From the NCBI GenBank assembly GCA_964543935.1, contig CAZJAK010000039.1, positions 1 to 22,244 of the forward strand: a stretch of DNA of 22,244 nucleotides, given 5' to 3'. The notes below the pieces were generated by a model, which did no database searches, was not told where the DNA came from, and saw only the letters and a program-made list of their open reading frames with translations. Below, piece by piece: positions 1-7,742 of this stretch. This DNA is from JAAYDK01 sp964543935 (lineage in GTDB: Bacteria; Spirochaetota; Spirochaetia; Sphaerochaetales; Sphaerochaetaceae). Both the position numbers and the translations under genes were made by a program. Position 1 is the stretch's first letter. Each line of letters begins with the position of its first letter.

Positions 1-214
1 ATGAGTGACACTTGCCATGTGCATGGAACAGCCACCCGGATTCTGTACGGACAGTTAAAACAAACAATGCACCATGATGGGAAACAACCAGTAATTGTTT
101 AGGTTTCATATCCAAAGCTGTTTTAAAATGAAATCTTTTACAAACATTTCACTTTATCCCATGCAATCATGGGATTATGATGTCGATAAGATGTCTGCAT
201 GATGGAGGAGGAGT
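1..214. other. Intergenic leader; candidate operator palindrome at 156-175
   Basis: No gene is recognised here. A frame is open from base 1 to a TAG at 100-102 (33 codons, beginning with ATG), but it has no visible ribosome binding site inside the window and no family resemblance; it could be the tail of an upstream gene or chance. At 156-175 there is a perfect 8-bp inverted repeat, ATCCCATG-caat-CATGGGAT, about 40 bp before the lipoprotein start. Just after it, TATGAT (176-181) resembles a -10 box. The palindrome could be an operator or a small hairpin in the leader; no matching regulator is known from the sequence. Confidence 0.35.
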
Positions 215-1273
215 ATGACTCATCAAAAATCCATGATCACCGTGTGCATCTTAGCTTTGGTCTGCGTGGGGTTCAGTTGTGAATTGCCATCTGTGGGCGA
301 CCCTGGTGGAGATGAATCCGTCACATACACCGTGACATTTGAAAGCAACGGAGGCGACCCCGTTGCACAGCAAGTGGTTGCCTCTGGTGGAAAAGTCATC
401 AAACCCACCGATCCGACCAAAGAAAGTTTCACATTCCAAGGGTGGTTCAAGGAGGTCGCCTTGACGACCTTGTGGGATTTTGATGCCGATACCGTCACAC
501 AAGACCTCACGCTCTATGCGGGCTGGGAGAGTACGGCACGGTATGTCCATTTCAACGCGAATGGAGGAACCGGAAGCCTCGACTCACTCCAATGTACGCC
601 AGGGGAAACACAATCACTTCCCTTCATGGACACCCAGATAACCCGCGAGGGCTATAAATTCATTAGCTGGAACACGGTTGCCGACAGGATTGGCGGAACC
701 GAATACATGCAACAAGCCAATGTCACCTTGACCGACAGCAACCTCACCCTCTACGCTCAATGGGTCAAACTGTACGATATCGGGGATACCGGACCGGGCG
801 GCGGACTGGTGTTCTACAGCAAGAATTTGGACTCCATCTGGAGATATCCCGACTGGGTCTACATGGAAGCGGCTCCCGTAAGCACCGAAGTGGAGAGGAC
901 CTGGGGAGGGAATGCCGAACCCAACACCTCTGAGGATATTGGCAAAGGATTGGAAAACACCGCCATCATCACGGCCTCCTTCAGTGGGGATTATGCCGCC
1001 CACTATTGCCAGAATCTTGAATATGGTGGATATGATGACTGGTATTTGCCAAGTAGACCGGAACTTGCCTACATATGTGACCGTTTGTACCGCAACAACG
1101 TGGGTGATTTTGAAAGCCAAGGAGTCTATTGGAGCTCATCGGAGAAGACCCAGGACACCCAAGAGTACGCATACGTGATCATCTTCGACCTAGAGCTTTA
1201 CAATCCGCTTGTGATGGTGAATCCACAGAAGAAATCGACCGCATTCAACGTACGGGCGGCCAGAAGGTTCTGA
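215..1273 (+). CDS. Surface lipoprotein with two InlB-type repeats and a DUF1566-like C-terminal domain
   Basis: The start is well supported: GGAGGAG lies a few bases before ATG. The first 22 residues form a lipoprotein signal peptide ending in the lipobox GFSC, so Cys22 is the likely lipidated residue. About residues 37-104 and 108-183 are two Listeria-Bacteroides (InlB B-type) repeats, each starting with a beta strand plus NGG (ESNGG, NANGG) and ending in LTLYAGW or LTLYAQW. Residues about 188-352 match the DUF1566 / Lcl C-terminal pattern: GPGGGLVFY near the start, GGYDDWYLPSRPEL, YWSSSE, and a final VRAARRF. Proteins of this build are abundant, often as paralogues, in spirochaetes and are thought to be cell-surface proteins; the ligand is unknown. 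It stands alone, with its 3' end facing the DUF4386-like gene. Domain calls are by pattern recognition. Confidence 0.85.
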   Translation: MTHQKSMITVCILALVCVGFSCELPSVGDPGGDESVTYTVTFESNGGDPVAQQVVASGGKVIKPTDPTKESFTFQGWFKEVALTTLWDFDADTVTQDLTLYAGWESTARYVHFNANGGTGSLDSLQCTPGETQSLPFMDTQITREGYKFISWNTVADRIGGTEYMQQANVTLTDSNLTLYAQWVKLYDIGDTGPGGGLVFYSKNLDSIWRYPDWVYMEAAPVSTEVERTWGGNAEPNTSEDIGKGLENTAIITASFSGDYAAHYCQNLEYGGYDDWYLPSRPELAYICDRLYRNNVGDFESQGVYWSSSEKTQDTQEYAYVIIFDLELYNPLVMVNPQKKSTAFNVRAARRF

Positions 1274-1313
1274 AAGCCACATCGAGGCACGACTCGGTGA
1301 GAATAATGGAGCA

Positions 1314-1351
1314 CCCTGTCCTCCCAGACCAAAAAAACTGGGAGGGCAGGG
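1314..1351 (+). terminator. Long stem-loop after the lipoprotein gene, without a T tract
   Basis: CCCTGTCCTCCCAG (1314-1327) pairs with CTGGGAGGGCAGGG (1338-1351) over 14 bp with a single G-U pair; the loop is 10 nt and A-rich. It lies 40 bp after the lipoprotein stop codon. The stem is strong enough for a terminator, but the bases after it are not T-rich on either strand, so it may instead be a 3'-end stabiliser or a Rho-assisted end. Calling it the transcript end is inference. Confidence 0.45.
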
Positions 1352-1626
1352 ATCGGACAAGCTCTTCATGCCAAGTCTTGAAGTTCATTGACGCAGTCGT
1401 ACCTAAGGTGTATGAATCAGGTCATTTGAAGGAAAGCCTCAACTCGTAGCCCATGTGTGGAGCAAGGTCCGTGAGGTAGCAGCGGGCGTCGATACCCGAG
1501 TGCCTTGGGGTGTATTGGCGAACAGGCATCCCCTCAATCTTCATGAGGATTTGAGAGCCAATATCCTCAAATCCTCGTTCATGAAGATTTTCCTGATTCA
1601 AGGAACAGTGTGGGAATCGTAGGTAT
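1352..1626. other. Gap between convergent genes, with a nested inverted repeat at 1536-1589
   Basis: No intact gene is seen. AATCTTCATGAGGATTTGAG (1536-1555) pairs with 1566-1589, the pairing broken only by a 4-base bulge (ACGA in reverse complement). The inner arms GAGGATTTGAG (1545-1555) and CTCAAATCCTC (1566-1576) match perfectly across a 10-base loop. It sits just beyond the 3' end of the minus-strand membrane gene, so it may form that transcript's 3' hairpin, although no T run follows on either strand. One plus-strand frame through this repeat stays open for about 70 codons up to a TAG near 1620 and has protein-like composition but no start site; it may be a gene remnant or chance. Confidence 0.35.
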
Positions 1627-2301
1627 TCAATCCGGTTGCCTTGCAGTCAACAGTACCACTGCAAGCCACCCCAACCACACGATTTGCAACATCCCAAACA
1701 CCATGCCGACATCGTGCAAGGGAGGGATGACCGAAAGCAAGCCCGCCAGTCCTATCACCGTGCCAAGCCAGCTGAGGGTCTTTGGAAGCGAGCCGCCTTT
1801 CAGAGCCACCCAGCTTGTCAACAATACCCACAGCCCCCCAAGCAACTCGCCGCCTGCTCCGCCTAGCGCCATAGCGACAGGCTCGACCACCTGCCACGTC
1901 TGCTGGGCTTGCACCACATCGGTTTTTGCCAATCCAACAATGGTGCTCATGCCATAATTGAACACCATCCCGCTGGTCGTTAGTGCGAAAGCCCACAGTA
2001 GGCCAATGAAGGTAGCAATCCTCATAAGGATAGGCGAATGCATCTGAAGCCGGTCATATAGGGTAAAGGCAAGCACTCCGAGCACGATGCCAAACACTAC
2101 GTAGGTAACCAAGTACATGGCGTACATGCTGGGATAATGTGCGACGATGAGTCCGACTTTGTCCGCGGCCGTAGCCGCACCCAGGTAGTCCACTACGATC
2201 AGGAAGTAAGGCATCGCTGCCAGATAGGCGCATGCGAGGTATAACGCCGCCACACCTCCGATTTTCTGTCGCATCCCCTCTTTTCGATTTAATTTCTCCA
2301 T
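1627..2301 (-). CDS. DUF4386-like polytopic membrane protein
   Basis: A 224-residue hydrophobic protein with about six membrane spans (roughly residues 14-36, 57-80, 90-113, 136-162, 170-188 and 195-219) and no catalytic motif. Length, span number and the alternation of small and aromatic residues fit the DUF4386 family of bacterial membrane proteins, whose function is unknown. The start is supported by AGGGGGA placed 5 bases before ATG. It is divergent from the TetR-family gene, and the shared gap holds twin palindromes, so it is probably the target repressed by that regulator. That arrangement is common for efflux or envelope-stress membrane proteins, but there is no direct sign of transport activity. 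Family assignment is moderately sure; function is unknown. Confidence 0.6.
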   Translation of the reverse strand: MEKLNRKEGMRQKIGGVAALYLACAYLAAMPYFLIVVDYLGAATAADKVGLIVAHYPSMYAMYLVTYVVFGIVLGVLAFTLYDRLQMHSPILMRIATFIGLLWAFALTTSGMVFNYGMSTIVGLAKTDVVQAQQTWQVVEPVAMALGGAGGELLGGLWVLLTSWVALKGGSLPKTLSWLGTVIGLAGLLSVIPPLHDVGMVFGMLQIVWLGWLAVVLLTARQPD

Positions 2302-2355
2302 GGTAATCCCCCTGCTGGGTCCTGATACTCTTGCATGTCAGGAAAAAATACGTAT

Positions 2356-2370
2356 ACTTACTAAGTAAGT
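2356..2370. promoter_or_regulatory. TetR-type operator 1
   Basis: ACTTAC-taa-GTAAGT, a 15-bp palindrome with perfect 6-bp arms. The same arms recur at 2385-2399, with centres 29 bp apart. It overlaps the proposed -35 of the tetR-type gene and lies in the promoter region of the divergent membrane gene. Binding by the neighbouring TetR protein is inferred from position and symmetry. Confidence 0.7.
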
Positions 2371-2386
2371 GACACCATTCTTATAC
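2358..2386 (+). promoter_or_regulatory. Putative promoter of the TetR-family gene
   Basis: TTACTA (2358-2363) and TTATAC (2381-2386) are separated by 17 bp and fit a sigma-70 type promoter moderately well (4 of 6 at the -35 position). The -35 lies inside operator 1 and the -10 touches operator 2, so a bound repressor would block its own gene. Confidence 0.45.
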
Positions 2387-2399
2387 TTACAATGTAAGT
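2385..2399. promoter_or_regulatory. TetR-type operator 2
   Basis: ACTTAC-aat-GTAAGT, a 15-bp palindrome with the same arms as the site at 2356-2370; only the three central bases differ. It ends 24 bp before the proposed ATG of the repressor, consistent with autorepression. Confidence 0.7.
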
Positions 2400-2423
2400 T
2401 TGTCAATACGCAAAGGGGGACGA

Positions 2424-3110
2424 ATGAGGGAAAAAATCGATAGTGGTGAAATTAAATCCAGACAGCGCCTCCCGTTGAATCGGGAAAGGATATTCGCTGT
2501 GGCGGTGGAGCTTGCCGATGAACGCGGATTTAAGGCGGTCACCATGCGCGAAGTGGCTTCGCGTCTTGATGTCGAGGCTATGTCGCTCTACAACCATGTC
2601 GCCAACAAAGAGGACATTCTGGACGGTATGGTGGATATGGTCATTGATCAGTTCGACTTACCTGATGATGCAGGCCACTGGCGTGAAGCGATGCGCCGGC
2701 GTGCGATTTCCGCCCATCGTCTGTTTGGCCTTCACCCATGGGTGCCACCCTTGTTGGATTCGCGCAAATCCAGCGGCCCCTCCAGGTTACGTTACTACGA
2801 GTGGGTGTTGGGCACGCTTACCCAAGCTGGTTTTTCTTTAGCAGATGCGGGACATGCGTTCTCATTGCTGGACAGCTACATCTATGGCTTCAGCATCCAA
2901 CAGGTCAACGCATCGGCTGATGGAGAAGCTTCGCCCGAAGAGATGGCGGCAGCGTTGCTAAAAACCATCCCCGCCAGCACGTATCCCAACTTGCACAGAA
3001 TGACGGTGAATTCGATGCAAACCGGCTACAATGCCGAGGAGGACTTCGCCTTCGGCCTGGATATCATTCTGGATGGGTTGGAACAGATTCTATCTGCGTC
3101 GAAGGGCTGA
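2424..3110 (+). CDS. TetR-family transcriptional repressor (TetR_C_1 type)
   Basis: The ATG at 2424 is chosen because AAAGGGGGA lies just before it; a TTG at 2400 in the same frame has no such site and abuts the operator. The 228-residue protein begins with a typical TetR helix-turn-helix: LNRERIFAVAVELADERG, then TMREVASRLDVEAMSLYNHVANKEDIL (about residues 16-68), where SLYNHVANKEDIL is the recognition-helix end. The rest is an all-helical sensor and dimer domain resembling the tetracycline-repressor C-terminal family (RYYEWVLGTLTQAGFSL, then a FSLLDSYIYGF segment). The inducer cannot be told from sequence. Twin operators in the divergent gap suggest it represses itself and the DUF4386-like gene. 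A 13-bp hairpin ends the gene. Confidence 0.88.
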   Translation: MREKIDSGEIKSRQRLPLNRERIFAVAVELADERGFKAVTMREVASRLDVEAMSLYNHVANKEDILDGMVDMVIDQFDLPDDAGHWREAMRRRAISAHRLFGLHPWVPPLLDSRKSSGPSRLRYYEWVLGTLTQAGFSLADAGHAFSLLDSYIYGFSIQQVNASADGEASPEEMAAALLKTIPASTYPNLHRMTVNSMQTGYNAEEDFAFGLDIILDGLEQILSASKG

Positions 3111-3124
3111 TTGAGGAAGAATAG

Positions 3125-3154
3125 CCATCACAGCACCTCGCGGTGCTGTGATGG
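3125..3154 (+). terminator. Strong hairpin after the TetR-family gene
   Basis: CCATCACAGCACC (3125-3137) and GGTGCTGTGATGG (3142-3154) form a perfect 13-bp stem with a TCGC loop, 14 bp after the stop codon. Only a weak TTTT follows nine bases later, so termination is likely but not of the textbook kind. The 184 bp between here and the next gene hold nothing else recognisable. Confidence 0.65.
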
Positions 3155-3338
3155 GAGACTCCGTTTTGAATTTGGATTCTTTTCTTCTTCAAGGCGACAT
3201 ATCGTCAAGCAACTCGCAGCGCAATGAAATTGGATTTTTAAGAGTCCCTACCCTCGGTATAAGAAAGGCACATGCTGGCGGTCATGCAACAACAGGACAC
3301 ATCTGTGGTGTAGCTAATCGGAATACACGAGAAGTGTC

Positions 3339-4895
3339 TCAGTATAACGTCCCACGGCCTTCGACCATCATGTCATAGGCTTGTTTGACAAGTTCGTAGT
3401 TCCGATCCCGGTCCAGTGCGAATCCGCGCCCGATCCCACCTACGATACACCCCGTCCCGACAGCTTGCAGCTTGCTTTCAAGCTCCTCCAGCAACGCAGG
3501 GGCAGAACCCGGCTCGGTCGAACGGCCATCGAAAATGAGATGGAGATAGACTCTTGCAAGTTTGAGCGCTTTTGCCATCCTGACGATGGCCACAGCGTAT
3601 TCCATGCTTCCGTGGGAGGAATTGTACGTCAAGTAGGTTATCAGATGGAGTGCTTTATTGGTTTCCACAGCTCGCCTGATGGATTGGAGAATTACAGGAT
3701 TCTCCTCAAACGAACCGTCAGCGATGGCTTTGTCGATTCGGATGTCGTCTTGGATGACACATCGCCCGCCACCTAGGTTTAGGTGACCGGCTTCGGAGTT
3801 GCCCGCTTTACCGTAAGCCAATCCTACATACGTACCCGAAGCATTCAGTCGGCACCAGGATGAAGTACGGATGAGGTTATCCCAATATGGTGTCGAGGAA
3901 AGGAACACTGCGTCATTGTCGTCCCCGGAACCAAGCCCCCAACCATCGAGGATCACCAGCATGACCCTGCGATTCCTGCCCCAATCCCAATCCCCGTTCA
4001 GTATGCTTCCCGTCATCTCGCCAGGTTTCTCAATACCCATGATGTCCAAGACTGTCGGAGCGACATCGCACAGTGAGCCATCTTTCAGAAGGATCGTCTC
4101 GCCGGGCTTGCGTGGATCGATGAGTATGAAAGGCACCATATTTGTGGTATGGGCAACATCGGGCGTCCCGAGCTCAGTATAGAGCTTCTCGATGTTCCCG
4201 TGATCCGCTGTGACGATCACCACATAGTCGTCCTGCAGGCCTTTATTCACTACTTGTTCAAGGTAGTTGCTCACTGCAAGGCACGCTTCAAGCTTGGCTT
4301 GCGTATTGGACGTATGGCCGATTACATCACCGTTGGCAAAGTTGACGACGATGAAGTCATAGCCCCCCACCGCCGCTTGCACCACCATGGCGACCTCCGG
4401 CAGGGAAAGTTGCGGCACCGTGTCGAAAGCAACCCCTTTGGGAGAGGGAATGCACTTGTCCGTTTCCCCGATAAAACCTTCATTGGTGCCGCCGTTGAAG
4501 AAAAAGGTCACATGGGGATATTTCTCCGACTCGGCGCAATGGAACTGGGTTTTACCGGCATTTGACAACACCTGAGCCACAGGTAGGCTCACTTTGCATG
4601 GGGTGAAAGCGATCGGCAAGGATTGGAACTTCTCGTGGTATTGTGTGAGCAGGACAAAATGCAGGTCTTCACGGTACAATCTGGGAACAGCAGAAAAAGA
4701 CGCGTCGGTGAACATTTCAGTAAGCTCAATTTCTCGCTCACCCCTTCTGCAACAAAAAATAACACTGTCGCCATCTTCAATTTTTTTCGGGGGATCGGCT
4801 ACCAATGCGGTCATGTGGTAGTCGTCCACGCCTAAGGCATAAGCCCTTTTAACAGCCGCAGCCAAAGGAAATCCTCCATGCCCAGTGTTTCCCAT
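3339..4895 (-). CDS. gpmI: Circularly permuted cofactor-independent phosphoglycerate mutase (iPGM) homologue
   Basis: iPGM interconverts 3- and 2-phosphoglycerate through a phosphoserine and two Mn ions. Normal order is DGWG, NSEVGH (Ser nucleophile), substrate domain, then NFANPDMVGH, TADHGN, HTTN and EMTG at the C-terminus. Here the 518-residue protein begins inside the substrate domain (EDGDSVIF about 40-47, RRGER 50-54), continues through AESEKY and FFFNGG (121-136), NFANGD..GH (Asp190, His194), TADHGN (Asp231, His232), HTTN (His249) and EMTG (about 293-296). After a linker near NGDWDWGRN comes the usual N-terminus: VILDGWG (Asp317), GNSEAGH (Ser367), SSHGS (His428), DGRST (456-460), GRGFALDRDR (489-498) and a close at MVEGRGTLY. 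All metal ligands are present; Asp after DGR is Ser. The ATG follows the second ATPase stop by 13 bp; GGGGGAGGG is only 2 bases from it, so a TTG at 4865 with GGAGG at 7 bases is an alternative start. Probably the last gene of the importer operon. Confidence 0.85.
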   Translation of the reverse strand: MGNTGHGGFPLAAAVKRAYALGVDDYHMTALVADPPKKIEDGDSVIFCCRRGEREIELTEMFTDASFSAVPRLYREDLHFVLLTQYHEKFQSLPIAFTPCKVSLPVAQVLSNAGKTQFHCAESEKYPHVTFFFNGGTNEGFIGETDKCIPSPKGVAFDTVPQLSLPEVAMVVQAAVGGYDFIVVNFANGDVIGHTSNTQAKLEACLAVSNYLEQVVNKGLQDDYVVIVTADHGNIEKLYTELGTPDVAHTTNMVPFILIDPRKPGETILLKDGSLCDVAPTVLDIMGIEKPGEMTGSILNGDWDWGRNRRVMLVILDGWGLGSGDDNDAVFLSSTPYWDNLIRTSSWCRLNASGTYVGLAYGKAGNSEAGHLNLGGGRCVIQDDIRIDKAIADGSFEENPVILQSIRRAVETNKALHLITYLTYNSSHGSMEYAVAIVRMAKALKLARVYLHLIFDGRSTEPGSAPALLEELESKLQAVGTGCIVGGIGRGFALDRDRNYELVKQAYDMMVEGRGTLY

Positions 4896-4908
4896 ACCCT
4901 CCCCCGCA

Positions 4909-6012
4909 CTAGACGGTATTCCGTCGTTCCCGTTCTTCTTCGATGTCCCGGCTCTCCGGTTTGTACCAGGCTGGATCTTGTATCCTGATGAAACACTGCT
5001 CCCCGGACCTGAAAAAATTCCTGTGCGGTGTTTGTACCATGAGTGAACCGTTGCCCACCGCCACCAAGTATTCCATGAAATCTGTCTTGGAAGTCCTCTT
5101 GAGGATGGTCGTCCTATAACCACCCTCCTTGTTGACTTCAATCGCATTGGGTCTGGTGGCCATCACATAAGCCCCGGACAAATCCGGAGAAACACCGGAA
5201 TACAGCAAGTTGGAATCGTCCTCCTTGAGAAAAGCCATCCCGTTTTTAACAACTACATCAGTGAAGTTGGACTGACCCAAGAAGCTATGGACAAAGCGGT
5301 TGACTGGCTTGTAATAGAGCTCCTGCGGGGTGCCGACCTGCTGGATCACACCCATGTCCATCACCAACATGCGGTCGGACAAAGCCATGGCCTCGGCTTG
5401 GTCGTGCGTGACGAAGATGATGGTGAAACCGAATTCTTTCTGAAGCCTTTTGATCTCAAACCGCATCGACTCGCGCAGATGCGGATCGAGATTCGAAAGC
5501 GGCTCATCGAGGAGCATCACCTCCGGATTGACCACTATCGCCCTGGCCAGGGCGATACGCTGTTGTTGGCCGCCGGAAAGGTCAGAGGGAAAAGTTTTTT
5601 CCAATCCATCAAGGTTGCAGTGGTGGAGGGCTTCCGCCACGCGTTTTTTCATCTGAGTCTGCGGACATTTTTTCACCTTCAGCGGGAAGGCCACGTTCTC
5701 AAAGACATTCAAATGGGGCCACACAGCAAAAGCTTGGAACACCATCCCCAACTCACGCCTTTCCGGAGGAAGGTAGATATTCGATTTCTTGTCGGAGACA
5801 AGCTTGCCTCCAAGGTAGATCGAGCCTTCCGTGAGGTCCTCGAAACCTGCGATCATGCGTAGCGTAGTGGTCTTTCCGCAACCAGAAGGTCCGAGAAAGG
5901 AGAAACACTCGCCTTTTCTCACACAGAGGTTAAAATCCTTGACGGCGACAATTGTTCCCAGCGTCTTGGTGGTGAACGACTTCGTCACATGTTCAAGCAC
6001 AATCTGGTCCAC
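4909..6012 (-). CDS. ABC importer ATPase, second of two (FbpC/PotA type)
   Basis: A 367-residue ATPase that powers an import complex at the inner face of the membrane. Motifs in order: Walker A GPSGCGKTT (about 42-50), Q-loop VFQAFAVWPH, signature LSGGQQQR, Walker B VMLLDEP, D-loop SNLD and switch histidine in THDQAEA, followed by a C-terminal TOBE-like region of about 110 residues, as in the iron, polyamine and phosphonate importer ATPases. The GTG at 6012 is preferred: AGAGAGG stands 6 bases before it and it begins two bases after the permease stop. A longer frame to 6063 would run 49 bp into the permease gene. Its neighbours are the fused permease upstream and the permuted iPGM downstream. 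It is clearly distinct in sequence from the other ATPase of the operon, so the complex may use a heterodimer. Confidence 0.88.
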   Translation of the reverse strand: MDQIVLEHVTKSFTTKTLGTIVAVKDFNLCVRKGECFSFLGPSGCGKTTTLRMIAGFEDLTEGSIYLGGKLVSDKKSNIYLPPERRELGMVFQAFAVWPHLNVFENVAFPLKVKKCPQTQMKKRVAEALHHCNLDGLEKTFPSDLSGGQQQRIALARAIVVNPEVMLLDEPLSNLDPHLRESMRFEIKRLQKEFGFTIIFVTHDQAEAMALSDRMLVMDMGVIQQVGTPQELYYKPVNRFVHSFLGQSNFTDVVVKNGMAFLKEDDSNLLYSGVSPDLSGAYVMATRPNAIEVNKEGGYRTTILKRTSKTDFMEYLVAVGNGSLMVQTPHRNFFRSGEQCFIRIQDPAWYKPESRDIEEERERRNTV

Positions 6013-6014
6013 GA

Positions 6015-7742
6015 TCAACCTCTCTTCCTGTCTTTCGTGAGTGCCTTGACAGCGTTGTTGCAAATGATGATCAGCGTGATAGTGACTACTGAAAGCGCCG
6101 CCGCCGGTGCAATTTGGCCATTGATCCGCAACTGATAAATGGCGACACCGAGCGTCCGGCTATTCGGTCCGTACAAGAGGATGGAGGTCGTCAGTTCCCT
6201 CATGCAGGGCAAGAACACGAGAAAGAATCCCGATATCATGGCTGGTTTGATCAAAGGCAGCGTGACATCCCTCAGGGTATCCATATGCGTCGCCCCGCAA
6301 GACCGTGCTGCTTCTTCGAGCGAACCATGGATCTGCTGCAAGGCGGCGGAACTTGACTTGAGCACATACGACAGGTATCTGGCGATATATGCCGCCAAGA
6401 TGATCCAAATGGTATTGTACAGGGTGATCCCGAAAAAGGCTCCCGACCAAGCCAGGATACATCCAATGGCCATGACGGTCCCGGGTAATGAATAGGGAAG
6501 GACCGCCATCATCTCAAGAGCCGTGCCCCCCTTGGGTTTCACCTTGTAGATCACATAGGCGAGCATCGTACCAAGGACAAGGCAGAACAGACCTGCAGAG
6601 AAGGCCAGGAACAACGAGTTCTTCACCGAATCGCGGACCATGATATTGCCGACGAAAATCCTGCGGAAATTGGCCAAAGTCAAGTTCTTTGCAATAAAGG
6701 GCAGCCCGTACGCTTTCACGAAGCTCACAAGGATGATCATGATGATCGGCGCCACTACAATGATCCCCAGGAACACCAAGGAAAACGCCAAGAGAGGGTA
6801 CTTGGCACCCCTGAGCTTGATGAGCATCGGGCGCATCGACTTACCCTTGATGATGTCGTAACGCCCGTGGGTTAAAAGGCGCTTCTGCACAAGCAGCGCG
6901 ATGGAAACGACGAACACCAGGACGATTGAGAGGGCGGCCGCCTGCCGGATTCCCTCAAAACTGCCCCCGGCCCTGTTCATCAGCTCGACTATCATGGTGG
7001 GCAAGGTGAAGATGCTTTGCGAATACCCAAGCATGGCGGGAATGCCATAGTTCGACAGCGATGTGATGAGTACCAAGAGCATCCCGGAGGAAATTGCCGG
7101 GATGGTGAGCGGTAAAGTGATCTTCCTGATCACATACAGTTGGTTTGCCCCTGCTATCCTAGCGCTCTCTTCAAGGGTCGGATCCATCCGCTCGAGCGCG
7201 CTGACGACCTGCATGTAGACAAACGGGAAATAATAGACAACTTCAATGACGATGATGCCGGCCACACTGTTGATGTTGAATGGTGCTTTTGTCAGGTTGA
7301 ACAGGGACATCAAGGCTTTGTTCACATAACCACCGCGGCCAGAAAACATCATGTCCCACGACATGGCTGCCAAAAATGGCGGAATCATGAACGGTATGGA
7401 AAAGAGGAACTTCATCAGTCCTTTCATGGGGATGTCGCTCCTGCCCAGCAACCAGGCGAAGAACACCCCCACGACGGTTGCCAAGACGGTCGAAAAACAT
7501 CCGATCACCAAAGTGTTCCACATCGAACGGATATTGCTTTTTTGGAAGATCACCTGCTTGAACATGGCGATGTCGATCTTCGTCCCGTCCCAGAAAGCGT
7601 AATAAAGGATCATGAACACAGGAAGGATGACCACGGTTATCAAGGCGATGTAACAAAGGACGATCATCACTCGGTCAAGGGAAATGCCAAAGTTGCCTTC
7701 GAGACGCATCAGGTCGCGGTTCCTTACTCTGGAAAACATCAT
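6015..7742 (-). CDS. ABC importer permease, two fused transmembrane halves (FbpB/AfuB type)
   Basis: A 575-residue inner-membrane protein with about twelve spans in two homologous halves, each a BPD_transp_1 domain. The two EAA loops that dock the ATPases are visible: EESARIAGANQLYVIRKITL in the first half and EEAARSCGATHMDTLRDVTL in the second, both followed by LP and a membrane helix. Fused permeases of this length are typical of the ferric iron / thiamine / phosphonate / hexose-phosphate group of importers. The ATG overlaps the upstream ATPase stop as ATGA (7739-7742), with GGGAGG just before, indicating translational coupling; a second ATG follows immediately. The substrate cannot be read from the permease alone. 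Confidence 0.9.
   Translation of the reverse strand: MMFSRVRNRDLMRLEGNFGISLDRVMIVLCYIALITVVILPVFMILYYAFWDGTKIDIAMFKQVIFQKSNIRSMWNTLVIGCFSTVLATVVGVFFAWLLGRSDIPMKGLMKFLFSIPFMIPPFLAAMSWDMMFSGRGGYVNKALMSLFNLTKAPFNINSVAGIIVIEVVYYFPFVYMQVVSALERMDPTLEESARIAGANQLYVIRKITLPLTIPAISSGMLLVLITSLSNYGIPAMLGYSQSIFTLPTMIVELMNRAGGSFEGIRQAAALSIVLVFVVSIALLVQKRLLTHGRYDIIKGKSMRPMLIKLRGAKYPLLAFSLVFLGIIVVAPIIMIILVSFVKAYGLPFIAKNLTLANFRRIFVGNIMVRDSVKNSLFLAFSAGLFCLVLGTMLAYVIYKVKPKGGTALEMMAVLPYSLPGTVMAIGCILAWSGAFFGITLYNTIWIILAAYIARYLSYVLKSSSAALQQIHGSLEEAARSCGATHMDTLRDVTLPLIKPAMISGFFLVFLPCMRELTTSILLYGPNSRTLGVAIYQLRINGQIAPAAALSVVTITLIIICNNAVKALTKDRKRG

Noticed and set aside
3339..4895. Two separate mutase fragments or a frameshifted pseudogene
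   Set aside because: All motifs of the whole enzyme occur exactly once, in one frame without a stop, with a plausible linker. A broken or duplicated gene would not give a clean rotation.
4896..5147. Longer start for the phosphoglycerate mutase gene, adding 84 residues
   Set aside because: It would overlap most of the 3' end of the ATPase gene in another frame, and the added residues have no family similarity. The ATG at 4895 has a purine-rich site right after the ATPase stop.
5287..5862. Plus-strand open frame of 191 codons within the second ATPase
   Set aside because: It is the antisense shadow of a well-supported ATPase gene and has no ribosome binding site or family resemblance. The same applies to the long plus-strand frames at 7140-7808, 7904-8743 and 13456-14631.
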